Source: JBBDMX01 sp040878035
GTDB lineage: Bacteria; Planctomycetota; Phycisphaerae; Phycisphaerales; Phycisphaeraceae
Length of the DNA stretch: 64,000 nucleotides
Reading direction: 5' to 3'
Assembly: GCA_040878035.1 (NCBI GenBank)
Contig: JBBDMX010000088.1
Coordinates: 8,150 to 72,149 of the forward strand
The notes beneath the pieces are model-generated. The model searched no databases, was not told the origin of the DNA, and was given only the letters and a program-made list of their open reading frames with translations. The position numbers and the translations under genes were made by a program. Positions 54,053 through 61,800 of the stretch are shown piece after piece (positions within the stretch are counted from its first letter, which is position 1; each line of letters opens with the position of its first letter).

Positions 54053-54076
54053 TACGAAGCGCCGCGGCTTGCCGCG
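54053..54076. repeat. Dispersed 28-bp palindromic repeat, inverted copy
   Basis: TACGAAGCGCCGCGGCTTGC word, as at 29698; direct copies at 1023 and 21531. Confidence 0.7.
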
Positions 54077-54099
54077 CCTCCTCAATCACAAATTCAGTA

Positions 54100-55119
54100 T
54101 CACCCCTGCGCCGCCAACTGCTCGGGGGTGCAGAGCAATTCGGCGCGGTGGTGGAGCCAGTCGGCCAGAGTGGTCCGGCCCAGGCGCTGCGCCGGGGCGA
54201 TGAGCAAGAGGTGCAGGGCGCCGCACGCCGGGGCGGGCATCAATTCCGCCAGGCGGAGTTTGCTGTCCAGGTGGTGCAGGGCGGCGGCATCGTGGCCCGC
54301 GGCTACCTCGTACCGTAACTGGAGCGCCATGCGCTGCAGCGATTCGATCAGGCCCAGCCGGCCGCGGTGCAGTTCCATCAGCGCCTGGTATGCCCCGGCC
54401 AGATCGTTGGCGGCGAGTTGGCATTCGGTGAGCATGAGCAGCAGATGGGAACGCACGGCCCCGGTGGCGGCAGGCGACGATGACGTTGGCGCCGTGGACG
54501 AGCCGGACGCTTCGCCAAGCCTCAGCGTCGGCGTCGCCGCGACCATGCGCCCGGGCCGCGGGTCGGCTGAGCCCAGTTTGTAACCCAGCAGCGTGCGGCA
54601 GATCAGGGCCGCCTCGGCGAATTGCTGCTGGCGATGACGCAACACCGCCAGGCGATGATAGAGCAGCAGGCGAATCGGGCGCGGCAACGGCCAGCGATGC
54701 TGCGTCTGGGCGATGAGCGACTCGGCACGTGCGGGATCGATATCGAGGAGCGCGGTGATCACGCCTAAACGCTGGGCGGCCTTGGCGCCGCTGAGCGTCA
54801 TCCAGACCCAGGCAGCGCCCAGGACGATCAGCAGCACCAATCCGCTCCCGCCGCCCCCGGTAGCGTCGCTGCCGGGAACTTCGCCCCCCGCGTTTCCTAC
54901 ACCGCCCGAACCAGCCTCGCCGACGCTGATCCCCACGAGAATGAACACCAGCAGCAGGATCAACAGCATCCATCGGAAGGCTGAATCCAAGGCAATCTGC
55001 CGGCGAAGCACCGCGGGACGGAACGGCGGGCAGGTCTGCATCGCCTCGGCGCGCCGCGCGTCAGCGCCACCGGGTGATGGGGGTTCAGCGGGCGAGGTTG
55101 TGGGTTGCTCGTCACTCAT
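54100..55119 (-). CDS. Membrane protein with TPR-like C-terminal region
   Basis: A 339-residue protein with two hydrophobic helices (about residues 48-66, RWMLLILLLVFILVGISVG, and 93-110, GLVLLIVLGAAWVWMTLSG) separated by a Gly/Ser loop. A helical repeat region follows (RLLLYHRLAVLRHRQQQFAE, HLLLMLTECQLAANDLAGAY, ALHLLLIAPAQRLGRTTLAD) that looks TPR-like. No family name recognised. Residues about 195-207 (TPTLRLGEASGSS) are an in-frame copy of the CTCAGCGTCGGCG repeat. Its ATG overlaps the stop of the upstream gene (ATGA at 55116-55119), so the two are coupled. Confidence 0.7.
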   Translation of the reverse strand: MSDEQPTTSPAEPPSPGGADARRAEAMQTCPPFRPAVLRRQIALDSAFRWMLLILLLVFILVGISVGEAGSGGVGNAGGEVPGSDATGGGGSGLVLLIVLGAAWVWMTLSGAKAAQRLGVITALLDIDPARAESLIAQTQHRWPLPRPIRLLLYHRLAVLRHRQQQFAEAALICRTLLGYKLGSADPRPGRMVAATPTLRLGEASGSSTAPTSSSPAATGAVRSHLLLMLTECQLAANDLAGAYQALMELHRGRLGLIESLQRMALQLRYEVAAGHDAAALHHLDSKLRLAELMPAPACGALHLLLIAPAQRLGRTTLADWLHHRAELLCTPEQLAAQG

Positions 55120-56102
55120 GAGGTTGGGGCTGCATCCTTAGGCGTATGACGGCTGGTCGTGGCAACCATGGCTGCATCGCGCTTGAGCTCGCCCAACTCC
55201 GGGAAACGATCGACCAGGGCATCGACCGACAAAAGCAGCGTCGCCCGCGACCACCAGAGCGCCGCCTCTTGACGCCGCTGCTGGGGATCAAGGCGAGCCG
55301 GTTCGTCATCGTCCTCCGGTGGCGCCGCGGGCATCGCCTGCTGGGGCCGCTGCGCCAGGCGGTGCTGCGCCAGCGCCGCCAGGGCATGGCCGTAGCCCGC
55401 CTCGACGCCCAGCGGACGAAGCTGCTCGACCAGGTTGGCGGCCGAGTCCGCCGCGTCCTGATCGTGATGCGTGCGCACCTGCTGGAGCAGCCGGCCCAGA
55501 TGCCACAACGCGCTGACCGTGGTCGGCGGCTGGCTGTCCGCCAGGTCACGCAGGCGGCGCAACGTCTCATCCGCGTCCAGCAGGTGATCGCTCTCGAGTT
55601 GCGCGATGGCCCTCTGCACGCGAAGCTGCACCGCGGCGGGACTGTCGGCGGGCATGCGCGCCAAAAGGTAATCCAGCACCGCCAGCGCCGATTCGTAGGC
55701 CTGCACCTGCTCGAGGTTGTGACCGATCAACGCCACCGTGCGCGTGTGCAGCTCGACCAGGTGGGTGACCGACGGCAGCAGCCGCCACGCCAGGCGCAGC
55801 GATTCGACGTGGCGGCGCAGCATGGCCAGCTCCTGCACGTAAATGGCCCGGCCTTCCAGCGTCCGTAAGCGCGCCGTACGCACGCCTGAATAGATGAACA
55901 TGGCCAGCAGGATCAGCCAGGGCAGGATCGCCAGGGCGCCGCCTTCGACGTTCACCGCCAGGACCACGGCGGCGACCAACAGCGCCAGCGGCGCCCAGGT
56001 CGCGACCTTGGAAGGTCCGGTCGCGGCATAGCGCTCCAGGTGCGCGTGCACCTGCTGGGGCGAGGGCGGGGCGAAGGCGGTGGCGGTGGCGGAGGTTGAC
56101 AC
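55116..56102 (-). CDS. Membrane protein with TPR-like region, coupled to its neighbour
   Basis: A 328-residue protein. Two close hydrophobic helices (about residues 36-72, VATWAPLALLVAAVVLAVNV then LPWLILLAMFIYS) are followed by a long helical region (VQAYESALAVLDYLLARMPA, DETLRRLRDLADSQPP, GHALAALAQHRLAQRP). The layout resembles the next gene: two helices, then helical repeats. The pair may have arisen by duplication and may work as one complex. Family and role unknown. Confidence 0.7.
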   Translation of the reverse strand: MSTSATATAFAPPSPQQVHAHLERYAATGPSKVATWAPLALLVAAVVLAVNVEGGALAILPWLILLAMFIYSGVRTARLRTLEGRAIYVQELAMLRRHVESLRLAWRLLPSVTHLVELHTRTVALIGHNLEQVQAYESALAVLDYLLARMPADSPAAVQLRVQRAIAQLESDHLLDADETLRRLRDLADSQPPTTVSALWHLGRLLQQVRTHHDQDAADSAANLVEQLRPLGVEAGYGHALAALAQHRLAQRPQQAMPAAPPEDDDEPARLDPQQRRQEAALWWSRATLLLSVDALVDRFPELGELKRDAAMVATTSRHTPKDAAPTS

Positions 56103-56103
56103 G

Positions 56104-56187
56104 ATTTCTGATCTCGGATTTCGGATTTCGGATTTTGGATTTTGGATTCTGGATTTTGGATTTTGGATTTTGGATTTTGGATTTTTT
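56104..56187. repeat. TTTCGGATTT/TTTTGGATTTT tandem repeat
   Basis: About ten degenerate copies of a 7-10 base unit immediately upstream of the membrane-protein pair; same family as 29614-29686. It is followed by the 26-bp word at 56222-56247. Confidence 0.9.
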
Positions 56188-56221
56188 CTCGAAAGCCCAC
56201 CCGCTCCCGCGGGTGGGTTCA

Positions 56222-56247
56222 GGGACGCTGCGCGTCACCCGCTAAAC
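56222..56247. repeat. 26-bp repeat, second copy
   Basis: Identical over 26 bases to 43521-43546, where it forms the end of a gene. Here it lies between genes and runs to the DUF420 gene's last codons. Confidence 0.85.
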
Positions 56248-56251
56248 GTCT

Positions 56252-56695
56252 TCACGGCGCGGGATTGAAATGGTACAGCATAAAGTAGATGAGCACGCCG
56301 GTGACCGACACGTACATCCAGATGGGCCAGCCCAGGCGTGCCACGCGGCGGTGCTGCGCATAGCGGGCGGTGGTCCCCAGGCGGATGAGCGCAATGGCGA
56401 ACACCGGCACGGTCATGGCCAGCACGATATGGCTGCCCAGCATGGCGACGTAAAGCCACTTGATCAGGCCCGTGCCGTGGTAGGGCGTGTGCACGCCGCC
56501 TTTCCAGATTTTATGCGCCACGTAGGTGACGAGGAAGACGCTCGAGACGACAAAGGCGGTGATCATCGTCCGCCGATGCGCATCGATGCGGCGCGTATGA
56601 ATGAGGTACAGCCCCAGGATGAGCAACAGCCCCGCGATGCCGTTGAGGATCGCGTTGAAGGCGGGCAGGCGTTCGAATAGGTCAGCGACGGTCAT
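56252..56695 (-). CDS. DUF420 membrane protein (oxidase-biogenesis type)
   Basis: A 147-residue protein with four hydrophobic helices (NAILNGIAGLLLILGLYLIH; MITAFVVSSVFLVTYVAHKI; WLYVAMLGSHIVLAMTVPVF; WPIWMYVSVTGVLIYFMLYH) and conserved HRRTMI and HRRVARLGWP loops: the DUF420 pattern. Family members lie in cytochrome c oxidase gene clusters. Here it follows SCO1 on the same strand, which supports a role in oxidase assembly. The ATG at 56695 is preferred; the frame upstream is repeat. Confidence 0.88.
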   Translation of the reverse strand: MTVADLFERLPAFNAILNGIAGLLLILGLYLIHTRRIDAHRRTMITAFVVSSVFLVTYVAHKIWKGGVHTPYHGTGLIKWLYVAMLGSHIVLAMTVPVFAIALIRLGTTARYAQHRRVARLGWPIWMYVSVTGVLIYFMLYHFNPAP

Positions 56696-56714
56696 GAGGC
56701 GGGAGGGAGGGAGA

Positions 56715-56748
56715 ATTTCAGATTTCGGATTTCGGATTTCGGATTTTT
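56715..56748. repeat. TTTCGGA tandem repeat between SCO1 and DUF420 genes
   Basis: Short array of the TTTCGGA unit inside the operon. Confidence 0.85.
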
Positions 56749-56778
56749 CGTAGCCGCGGCGTCTTCGCCGCGCGTCCG

Positions 56779-57576
56779 TCATTGCGGCGCCACGGCCGGT
56801 TCCGCCGCTTCCGCCAGCAGTTTCTTCATATCACCGACCAGGCGCGGCAGCATGTCCGGGTCCATGCCGTCGTAGTAGCGGCGGATCACTCCCTGCCGAT
56901 CCACCAGCATGAACTTGCTCGAATGCGTAAACGGGTTGTTGGGGTCGCTGGGGTTGTCCGCCACGCTGATTTTGAAGCCCTCGATCGCCAGGCGGACGAC
57001 CTGCTGCTTGTCGCCGGTGACCCAGAGCCAGATGGCCGGGTCGCTGTGGGCGATGCGGGCGCGTTCCGCCAGCACCGCCGGCGTGTCGTGCTCCGGGTCG
57101 ATGCTGATCGACAGCAGGCGAGCATCGCGGGTATCGGGCAGTTCCTTCTTGAGCAGTTCCTGAAGCCGGTAGTACATCGAGGTCATCACCGGGCACGCGG
57201 CTGGGCAACGGGTGAACACGAAGGAGGCGATCCAGACCTTGCCTTGCATGTCGCCCAGGCTCAGCGGTTGCTCGGTGCTGGTGGTGAGCTGGAAATCCGG
57301 CACGGGGAACGACACGGGAATCTCCCCGCCCCCGGAAGCCCCGGAAGGCTGGAGCGCCGCATCGCCGCCCACGTGATCCGCACCGACGGTCATCGCCCCC
57401 GGCGTCGCGGGCGTGCCCTGCGTCTGCGACACCTGCGCCAGGCGAAACACGATCATGGCAAACAGCCCGGCGGTGCACAGTGCCGCCACGGCGATGAGCA
57501 CCAGCAAAATGGCGCCGGGATCGACGCGGCGGGCCTGCGGCGCAGCGGGTGACGGTGACGCATTGTCGGTGTTCAT
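56779..57576 (-). CDS. SCO1/SenC copper chaperone for cytochrome oxidase
   Basis: A 265-residue protein anchored by one N-terminal helix (residues about 22-44, ILLVLIAVAALCTAGLFAMI). The thioredoxin-like domain binds copper through FTRCPAACPVM (CxxxC) and the His in FTHSSKFMLVDRQG; the preceding ISIDPEHDTP is also typical. It helps build the CuA site of cytochrome c oxidase. Its start overlaps the stop of the ABC-2 permease gene (57573-57576), so they are coupled. Confidence 0.93.
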   Translation of the reverse strand: MNTDNASPSPAAPQARRVDPGAILLVLIAVAALCTAGLFAMIVFRLAQVSQTQGTPATPGAMTVGADHVGGDAALQPSGASGGGEIPVSFPVPDFQLTTSTEQPLSLGDMQGKVWIASFVFTRCPAACPVMTSMYYRLQELLKKELPDTRDARLLSISIDPEHDTPAVLAERARIAHSDPAIWLWVTGDKQQVVRLAIEGFKISVADNPSDPNNPFTHSSKFMLVDRQGVIRRYYDGMDPDMLPRLVGDMKKLLAEAAEPAVAPQ

Positions 57577-58481
57577 GCCAGGCCATCCTTTCGCGGCGTG
57601 CCGACCAGTTTGGCTGCCAGCAGCACCATGGCCACGGTGAACGCCACCGTGATACCCAGTGCCGCCAGGCCCGGCAAAGGCGCGCCGATGGCCAGGCGAC
57701 CGTGCGTCAGCGCCCAGGCAAAGGCCGTCTGCCCGTAGGTCAGCGGATTGATGAGCATCAGCGTTTTGAGCCAGATGGGGGCGCCCGCCACCGGGAAGAT
57801 GGCCCCGGAGAGGAACCACATGGGCATGAGGAAGATCATCATGACGGCATGGAAGCCGGCGGTGGAGTCCATGGGCCAAGCGATGCACAGGCCCAGGGCG
57901 GTCAAGCCCGTGGCGAGGATGAACATGACGCCGATCGCCTGCGCCAATTCCAGCAGCCCGCCGACCCAGCCCAAGGCTTGGGCCCCTTCCGGCGGCCAGT
58001 GCCCGACTAAGGGCCAGAACGCCAGGAACAGCACGCCCTGAATCGTCGCCAGCGTAGCACCGCCGAGCACCTTGCCCAGCACGATCGCCAGGCGCGGCGC
58101 CGGCGACACCAGCACCGCCTGGAGGAAGCCCTCCCGGCGATCCTCGATCACCGAGATGGTCGAGAAGATGGCGGTGGACAGGAGGATAAAGACGATCGTG
58201 CCGGGGAAGAAATATTCGAGGTAGGTGATCGGCGGGCCGGTGGCGTCGGGTGCCGCCGCCGTGCCGGCGACCTGGGCCTTGAAGTTGCCGCTAAGGCCAA
58301 AGCCCAGGAGCAGCCAGAAAAGGATGGGCGTGACCAGGGCGCTGACCACGCGATTCTTCTGGCGGACGAAGCGCACCATCTCGCGTTTCCACAGCGAAAG
58401 CGTGGGCAGCAGCAGGCCCGGCCGGCGGGGCGCGGCCGCGTCGGCGTCGGGATGTGGCACATTCGTGGCGATCGAGGTCAT
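57573..58481 (-). CDS. ABC-2 type transport permease
   Basis: A 302-residue inner-membrane permease. Six helices begin near residue 45 (VVSALVTPILFWLLLGFGLS), with FFPGTIVFILLSTAIFSTIS, VIEDRREGFLQAVLVSP and IFLMPMWFLSGAIFPVAGAP; RREGFLQAVLVSP is the ABC-2 signature loop. It needs a separate ATPase subunit, but none is adjacent: upstream is a repeat and then clpP on the other strand. It is coupled to SCO1 and DUF420 genes, so a role in oxidase biogenesis is likely. Confidence 0.9.
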   Translation of the reverse strand: MTSIATNVPHPDADAAAPRRPGLLLPTLSLWKREMVRFVRQKNRVVSALVTPILFWLLLGFGLSGNFKAQVAGTAAAPDATGPPITYLEYFFPGTIVFILLSTAIFSTISVIEDRREGFLQAVLVSPAPRLAIVLGKVLGGATLATIQGVLFLAFWPLVGHWPPEGAQALGWVGGLLELAQAIGVMFILATGLTALGLCIAWPMDSTAGFHAVMMIFLMPMWFLSGAIFPVAGAPIWLKTLMLINPLTYGQTAFAWALTHGRLAIGAPLPGLAALGITVAFTVAMVLLAAKLVGTPRKDGLA

Positions 58482-58514
58482 GGTGGGATTCTATGGTAGC
58501 ACTTGTCAGCCGCC

Positions 58515-58614
58515 ATTTTGGACTGCGGTGGCCTTGACACCGCTTTAACTTGCGGCGGAGCCGGATTCGCTCCGCGAAGAGCCAAAGCGGCGTCGCAGCC
58601 GCCGCACTCCAAAG
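58515..58614. repeat. GACGCCGCTTTGGCTT-family repeat between the permease and clpP
   Basis: TTTGGACTGCGGTGGCC start and AAAGCGGCGTCGCAGCCGCC end, inverted relative to each other; copies at 39661, 49788, 51346 and 59981. Confidence 0.88.
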
Positions 58615-58667
58615 GGCCTCTCATCTGCTAGAATCGCGCGGCGACTCTCGCACGAAAGGTTCTGACC

Positions 58668-59306
58668 ATGACGCTGATCCCGATGGTGATTGAAAAATCC
58701 GGCCGCGGCGAACGCGCCTACGACATCTACTCCCGCCTCCTGCGCGACCGCGTGCTGTTCGTCACCGGGGGTATCTCCGACGAGACGGCCAACCTCGTCG
58801 TCGCCCAGCTTCTCTACCTCTCCAGCGACGACCAGAAGTCCGACATCCACATGTACATCAACAGCCCCGGCGGGTCGGTGTCGGCGGGACTGGGCATCTA
58901 CGACACCATGCAGTTCATCCGCCCCGATGTGTGCACCTACTGCATCGGCATGGCGGCATCCATGGGGTCGCTCCTGCTCATGGCCGGCGCCAACGGCAAA
59001 CGTTTCGTCCTGCCCAACGGCCGCGTGCTCCTGCACCAGCCCCTCATGGGCGGAGTCATGGAAGGCCCGGCGACCGACCTGGGCATCCACGCCAAGGAAA
59101 TGCTCCGCACCCGCGACCGCCTCTACAAGATCATGGTCGAGCATTCGGGTAAGGACTACAAGACCATCGAGCACGACTGTGAGCGCGACAAATGGCTCGA
59201 CGCCGACGAAGCCGTGGCCTACGGCCTGGCGGACCGCGTGCTTAAGCACATCCCCGAGGCCCTGGCGCAAAGCCACCGGCCCGAAGACGAAGGCGAACCG
59301 AAGTGA
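58668..59306 (+). CDS. clpP: ATP-dependent Clp protease proteolytic subunit
   Basis: A 212-residue serine protease that forms the 14-mer chamber used by ClpX or ClpA. The catalytic triad is visible: Ser in IGMAASMGSLLL, His in RVLLHQPLMGG, Asp in GPATDLGIHAKEM. The N-terminus ERAYDIYSRLLRDRVLFVTG is typical. AAAGG lies just upstream of the ATG. The tail (QSHRPEDEGEPK) is polar and a little longer than usual. Its stop overlaps the GTG of the next gene. Confidence 0.95.
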   Translation: MTLIPMVIEKSGRGERAYDIYSRLLRDRVLFVTGGISDETANLVVAQLLYLSSDDQKSDIHMYINSPGGSVSAGLGIYDTMQFIRPDVCTYCIGMAASMGSLLLMAGANGKRFVLPNGRVLLHQPLMGGVMEGPATDLGIHAKEMLRTRDRLYKIMVEHSGKDYKTIEHDCERDKWLDADEAVAYGLADRVLKHIPEALAQSHRPEDEGEPK

Positions 59307-59977
59307 ATGGGACAGGGAGACACGGAGACAAGGAGTCAAGGAGAAGGGCGACTTGGTTCATCTCCATGTCTCCTTGTCTCCTTGTCTGCCTGTCTCTCTT
59401 TCCCGGCTGCGCCGCCCGCATCGGCGGCAGCTCGACGCCCGAAGCGGCCCTCAATGACATGCGCCGCGAAAACCAGGAGCTGCGCCAGCAGGTCCAGCAG
59501 CTTCTGGGCAACATCGACCTTCGCCTTGCGGAAATCGACACGCTGGAGCAGCAGTTGCATCGCCCGGCGGGGCACGTGCCCGACGCCAAGGTGCCCCAGG
59601 CCGTGGCCATCAAGTTCGGCCGATACAGCGGCGCCGTGGACAGCGACAACGACGGCAAGGACGACCTGATCCGCGTCTATATCCAGCCACATGACCAGAA
59701 GGATCGCTTCCTCCCCATCGCCGCCCAGGCCGTGGTGCAGGTGGCATCCATCCAACCCGACGCCGGCGCCCGCCTGCTGGCGGAAAAAACCTTCGACGCC
59801 CAGCCATTCGACCATGCCTATCGCAGCGGGCTGACGGGCACGCATTACGCGCTGGAGTTGCCGTTGCCCGATGACTTCCCGGATGATCTGAAGGAAGTCA
59901 CGGTCAAGGTGACGCTGACCAATGCGGCGACGGGAGCGACGCTGACGGCGCAGCAGGCGGTGGTGGTCAAGCGGTGA
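59303..59977 (+). CDS. Lipoprotein with repeat-derived signal peptide, coupled to clpP
   Basis: A 224-residue predicted lipoprotein. The GTG at 59303 overlaps the clpP stop (GTGA). The N-terminus is charged (RHGDKESRRR), followed by the hydrophobic stretch WFISMSPCLLVCLSLF and a lipobox-like FPGC. A coiled-coil segment (MRRENQELRQQVQQLLGNID, then LAEIDTLEQQL) precedes a beta-rich domain with a calcium-type DSDNDGKDD loop and ALELPLPDDFPDDLKEVTVK. The hydrophobic part is encoded by the GTCTCCTTGTCTCC dispersed repeat. Function unknown. An ATG at 59366 would remove the charged part. Confidence 0.78.
   Translation: MNGTGRHGDKESRRRATWFISMSPCLLVCLSLFPGCAARIGGSSTPEAALNDMRRENQELRQQVQQLLGNIDLRLAEIDTLEQQLHRPAGHVPDAKVPQAVAIKFGRYSGAVDSDNDGKDDLIRVYIQPHDQKDRFLPIAAQAVVQVASIQPDAGARLLAEKTFDAQPFDHAYRSGLTGTHYALELPLPDDFPDDLKEVTVKVTLTNAATGATLTAQQAVVVKR
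59310..59400. repeat. Snap-back repeat encoding the lipoprotein signal peptide
   Basis: GACAGGGAGACACGGAGACA and CAAGGAGTCAAGGAG form the left arm; TCTCCTTGTCTCCTTGTCTG and CCTGTCTCTC form the right arm. The entire snap-back lies within the coding region. Confidence 0.85.
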
Positions 59978-59980
59978 CCA

Positions 59981-60108
59981 CTTTGGACTGCGGCGGCATT
60001 CGACCCGCTTTGGCTTGACGCGGAGCGTCTTTGACTGGTGGGATCTCTTGATGCTGCTCACGGCTGCGCCGCAAGCTAAAGCGGCGTCGCGGCCGCCGCA
60101 CTCCAAAA
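59981..60108. repeat. GACGCCGCTTTGGCTT-family repeat
   Basis: CTTTGGACTGCGGCGGC at the left, GCAAGCTAAAGCGGCGTCGC and CCGCCGCACTCCAAAA at the right. It separates the lipoprotein gene from the convergent pyrE. Confidence 0.88.
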
Positions 60109-60127
60109 TGTCGGGCCTCCGGCCCTG

Positions 60128-60652
60128 TTACTCACTGATCCCCAAATCGGCCTTCGTGAACAGACTTGCAAAGGTGAACCCCGCGCCTTGGATGTTCTCC
60201 CGCCCACCTTCCTGGCGGTCGATCACCGCGACGATCTGCACCACCTTGGCGCCCGCGGCCTGGATCACCTTGGCCGCTTCGAGCGTCTGGCCGCCCGTGG
60301 TCACGATGTCCTCGACGATCAGCACACGGTCGCCGGGTTCGAGTTTGCCTTCGAGCTGCTTGGCGGTGCCGTAGTCCTTCTTCTGGTTGCGGATGAGTAC
60401 CGCTGGCTTGCCCGTCGCCATCGAGGTGGCGGTCACCAGGGGGATCGCCCCCAGCTCGGCGCCGGCGACGCGGTCCACATCCTGGCTGACGTAGGCGGCA
60501 AACTTCTGGCCCAGGGCTACCAGCACGTCCGGCTGGGTCTCGAAAAGGTATTTGTCCAGGTAGTACTTGCTCTTGCGTCCGCTGCGCAGGGTGAATTCGC
60601 CGCGTAACAGCGCGGTGTCGCAGATTCGCTTGATGAGTTGCTGGTCGTTCAT
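60128..60652 (-). CDS. pyrE: Orotate phosphoribosyltransferase
   Basis: A 174-residue enzyme of UMP synthesis that joins orotate to PRPP. LLRGEFTLRSGRKSKYYLDK begins the family pattern. The PRPP site is RVLIVEDIVTTGGQTLEAA, with IRNQKKDYGTAKQLEGKLEP as the flexible catalytic loop. The ATG at 60652 opens the conserved N-terminus (MNDQQLIKRICDTALLRGEF). It is shorter than E. coli PyrE (213) but close to the archaeal and actinobacterial forms. Confidence 0.94.
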   Translation of the reverse strand: MNDQQLIKRICDTALLRGEFTLRSGRKSKYYLDKYLFETQPDVLVALGQKFAAYVSQDVDRVAGAELGAIPLVTATSMATGKPAVLIRNQKKDYGTAKQLEGKLEPGDRVLIVEDIVTTGGQTLEAAKVIQAAGAKVVQIVAVIDRQEGGRENIQGAGFTFASLFTKADLGISE

Positions 60653-60833
60653 GGGCGAGAGTATAGCGAGCCGCGCCGGCCCTCTCGCCACTCCCCAGGG
60701 CAGAGGGGCGCACTTACCCCAGTTACAGGCTTCTCCCGATACCCGCCGGAGCGGGTGCCTTAAAGAATCAGTTGAATGCGGTTCATGACCTTCGCCATGG
60801 ACCATGGACAATGGGGACACAAAGGAGCAGGTC

Positions 60834-61013
60834 ATGGGACTCTTAGGTTGGGCATTAGTGCTGGCGCTGGTCGCGGTGGTCGCCGGTGTGTTCGGCTTCA
60901 CCGGCGTGGCGTCCGGGGCCGCGGCCATCGCCCGGATCCTCTTTTTCATCTTCCTGGTCCTCTTCCTGGTGATGCTGATCATGGGCCTGATCGCCGGCGG
61001 CGTGGCCCAATGA
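60834..61013 (+). CDS. DUF1328 small membrane protein
   Basis: A 59-residue protein with two hydrophobic helices: MGLLGWALVLALVAVVAGVF and ARILFFIFLVLFLVMLIMGL, the usual DUF1328 (YtjA) pattern including the GFTGVASGAAAIA loop. AAAGGAG lies just upstream of the ATG at 60834. The function is unknown. Confidence 0.88.
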   Translation: MGLLGWALVLALVAVVAGVFGFTGVASGAAAIARILFFIFLVLFLVMLIMGLIAGGVAQ

Positions 61014-61126
61014 TGCAGCCGAGGCAGCAGCCCTGGGATCCGGCGAGCGGGCGTGCGGTGTGCAATCGGCGCCTCCCGCGCCGGGTCCCAAGGCTTTAGC
61101 AACGTTGTCTTCTAGAAGCCGACTTC

Positions 61127-61600
61127 ATGGGACCTGAACCGTACATCTGGGAAATGCTTTTGCGTCTGCTGGCCGCCGTGGCTTTGGGCAGCGTGATCGG
61201 CTGGGAGCGTGAATCACGGCGTAAGCCGGCGGGCTTGCGCACGCACACGATGGTCAGCCTGGGGTCGGCGGCGTTCACGCTGCTGGCGGTCTACATGCTC
61301 CACGCCATCGAGCCGGGCTCCGACACCCAGCGCGTCGATCCGGTGCGGCTGATCCAGGGCGTGGCCACGGGCATCGGCTTTGTCGGCGCCGGCACCATCA
61401 TTCAGTCCCACGGCTCGGTGCAAGGCATCACCACCGCCACCACCATCTGGGTCGCCGCCGCCACCGGCGTGGCCTGCGGAGCCGGGCACCTACTTCTGGC
61501 CGCGGCCGTCGCCGCCCTGTCGCTGTTCGTCCTGGTGGGACTGGGATGGCTGGAGCGGCGGGCGATCAGCACCCCCAAGGACGAGGCGAATGACGAATGA
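61127..61600 (+). CDS. MgtC/SapB family membrane protein
   Basis: A 157-residue inner-membrane protein with four to five helices. LRLLAAVALGSVIGWERESR with KPAGLRTHTMVSLGSAAFTL is the MgtC signature, and GIGFVGAGTIIQSHGSVQGI with TATTIWVAAATGVACGAG completes it. MgtC proteins are linked to magnesium stress and survival in host or acidic conditions. The family's long C-terminal cytoplasmic domain is absent. Ends in a nested repeat. Confidence 0.92.
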   Translation: MGPEPYIWEMLLRLLAAVALGSVIGWERESRRKPAGLRTHTMVSLGSAAFTLLAVYMLHAIEPGSDTQRVDPVRLIQGVATGIGFVGAGTIIQSHGSVQGITTATTIWVAAATGVACGAGHLLLAAAVAALSLFVLVGLGWLERRAISTPKDEANDE

Positions 61601-61617
61601 CCCAATTCAGAAAATTG

Positions 61618-61792
61618 GATTAACCACCAAGACACCAAGGACACCAAGAAGATATTTGAGCATGGAGACACGAAGACACGAAGGGAGAATGACAACAAGA
61701 AACCCGTTCTCCGTCTTCTCTCTTCTCTTCTTCGTGTCTTCGTGTCTTCGTGTTCCATCCGCTTCTTGGTGTCTTGGTGGTTAATCCAAGGT
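61618..61792. repeat. Nested snap-back repeat (GACACCAAGGACACCAAGAA family)
   Basis: The outer arm TTAACCACCAAGACACCAAG pairs with CTTGGTGTCTTGGTGGTTAA. The inner arm GAGACACGAAGACACGAAGG pairs with TTCGTGTCTTCGTGTCTTCG. It separates two convergent genes. Same family as 46366-46617. Confidence 0.9.
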
Positions 61793-61800
61793 CTCATTCG

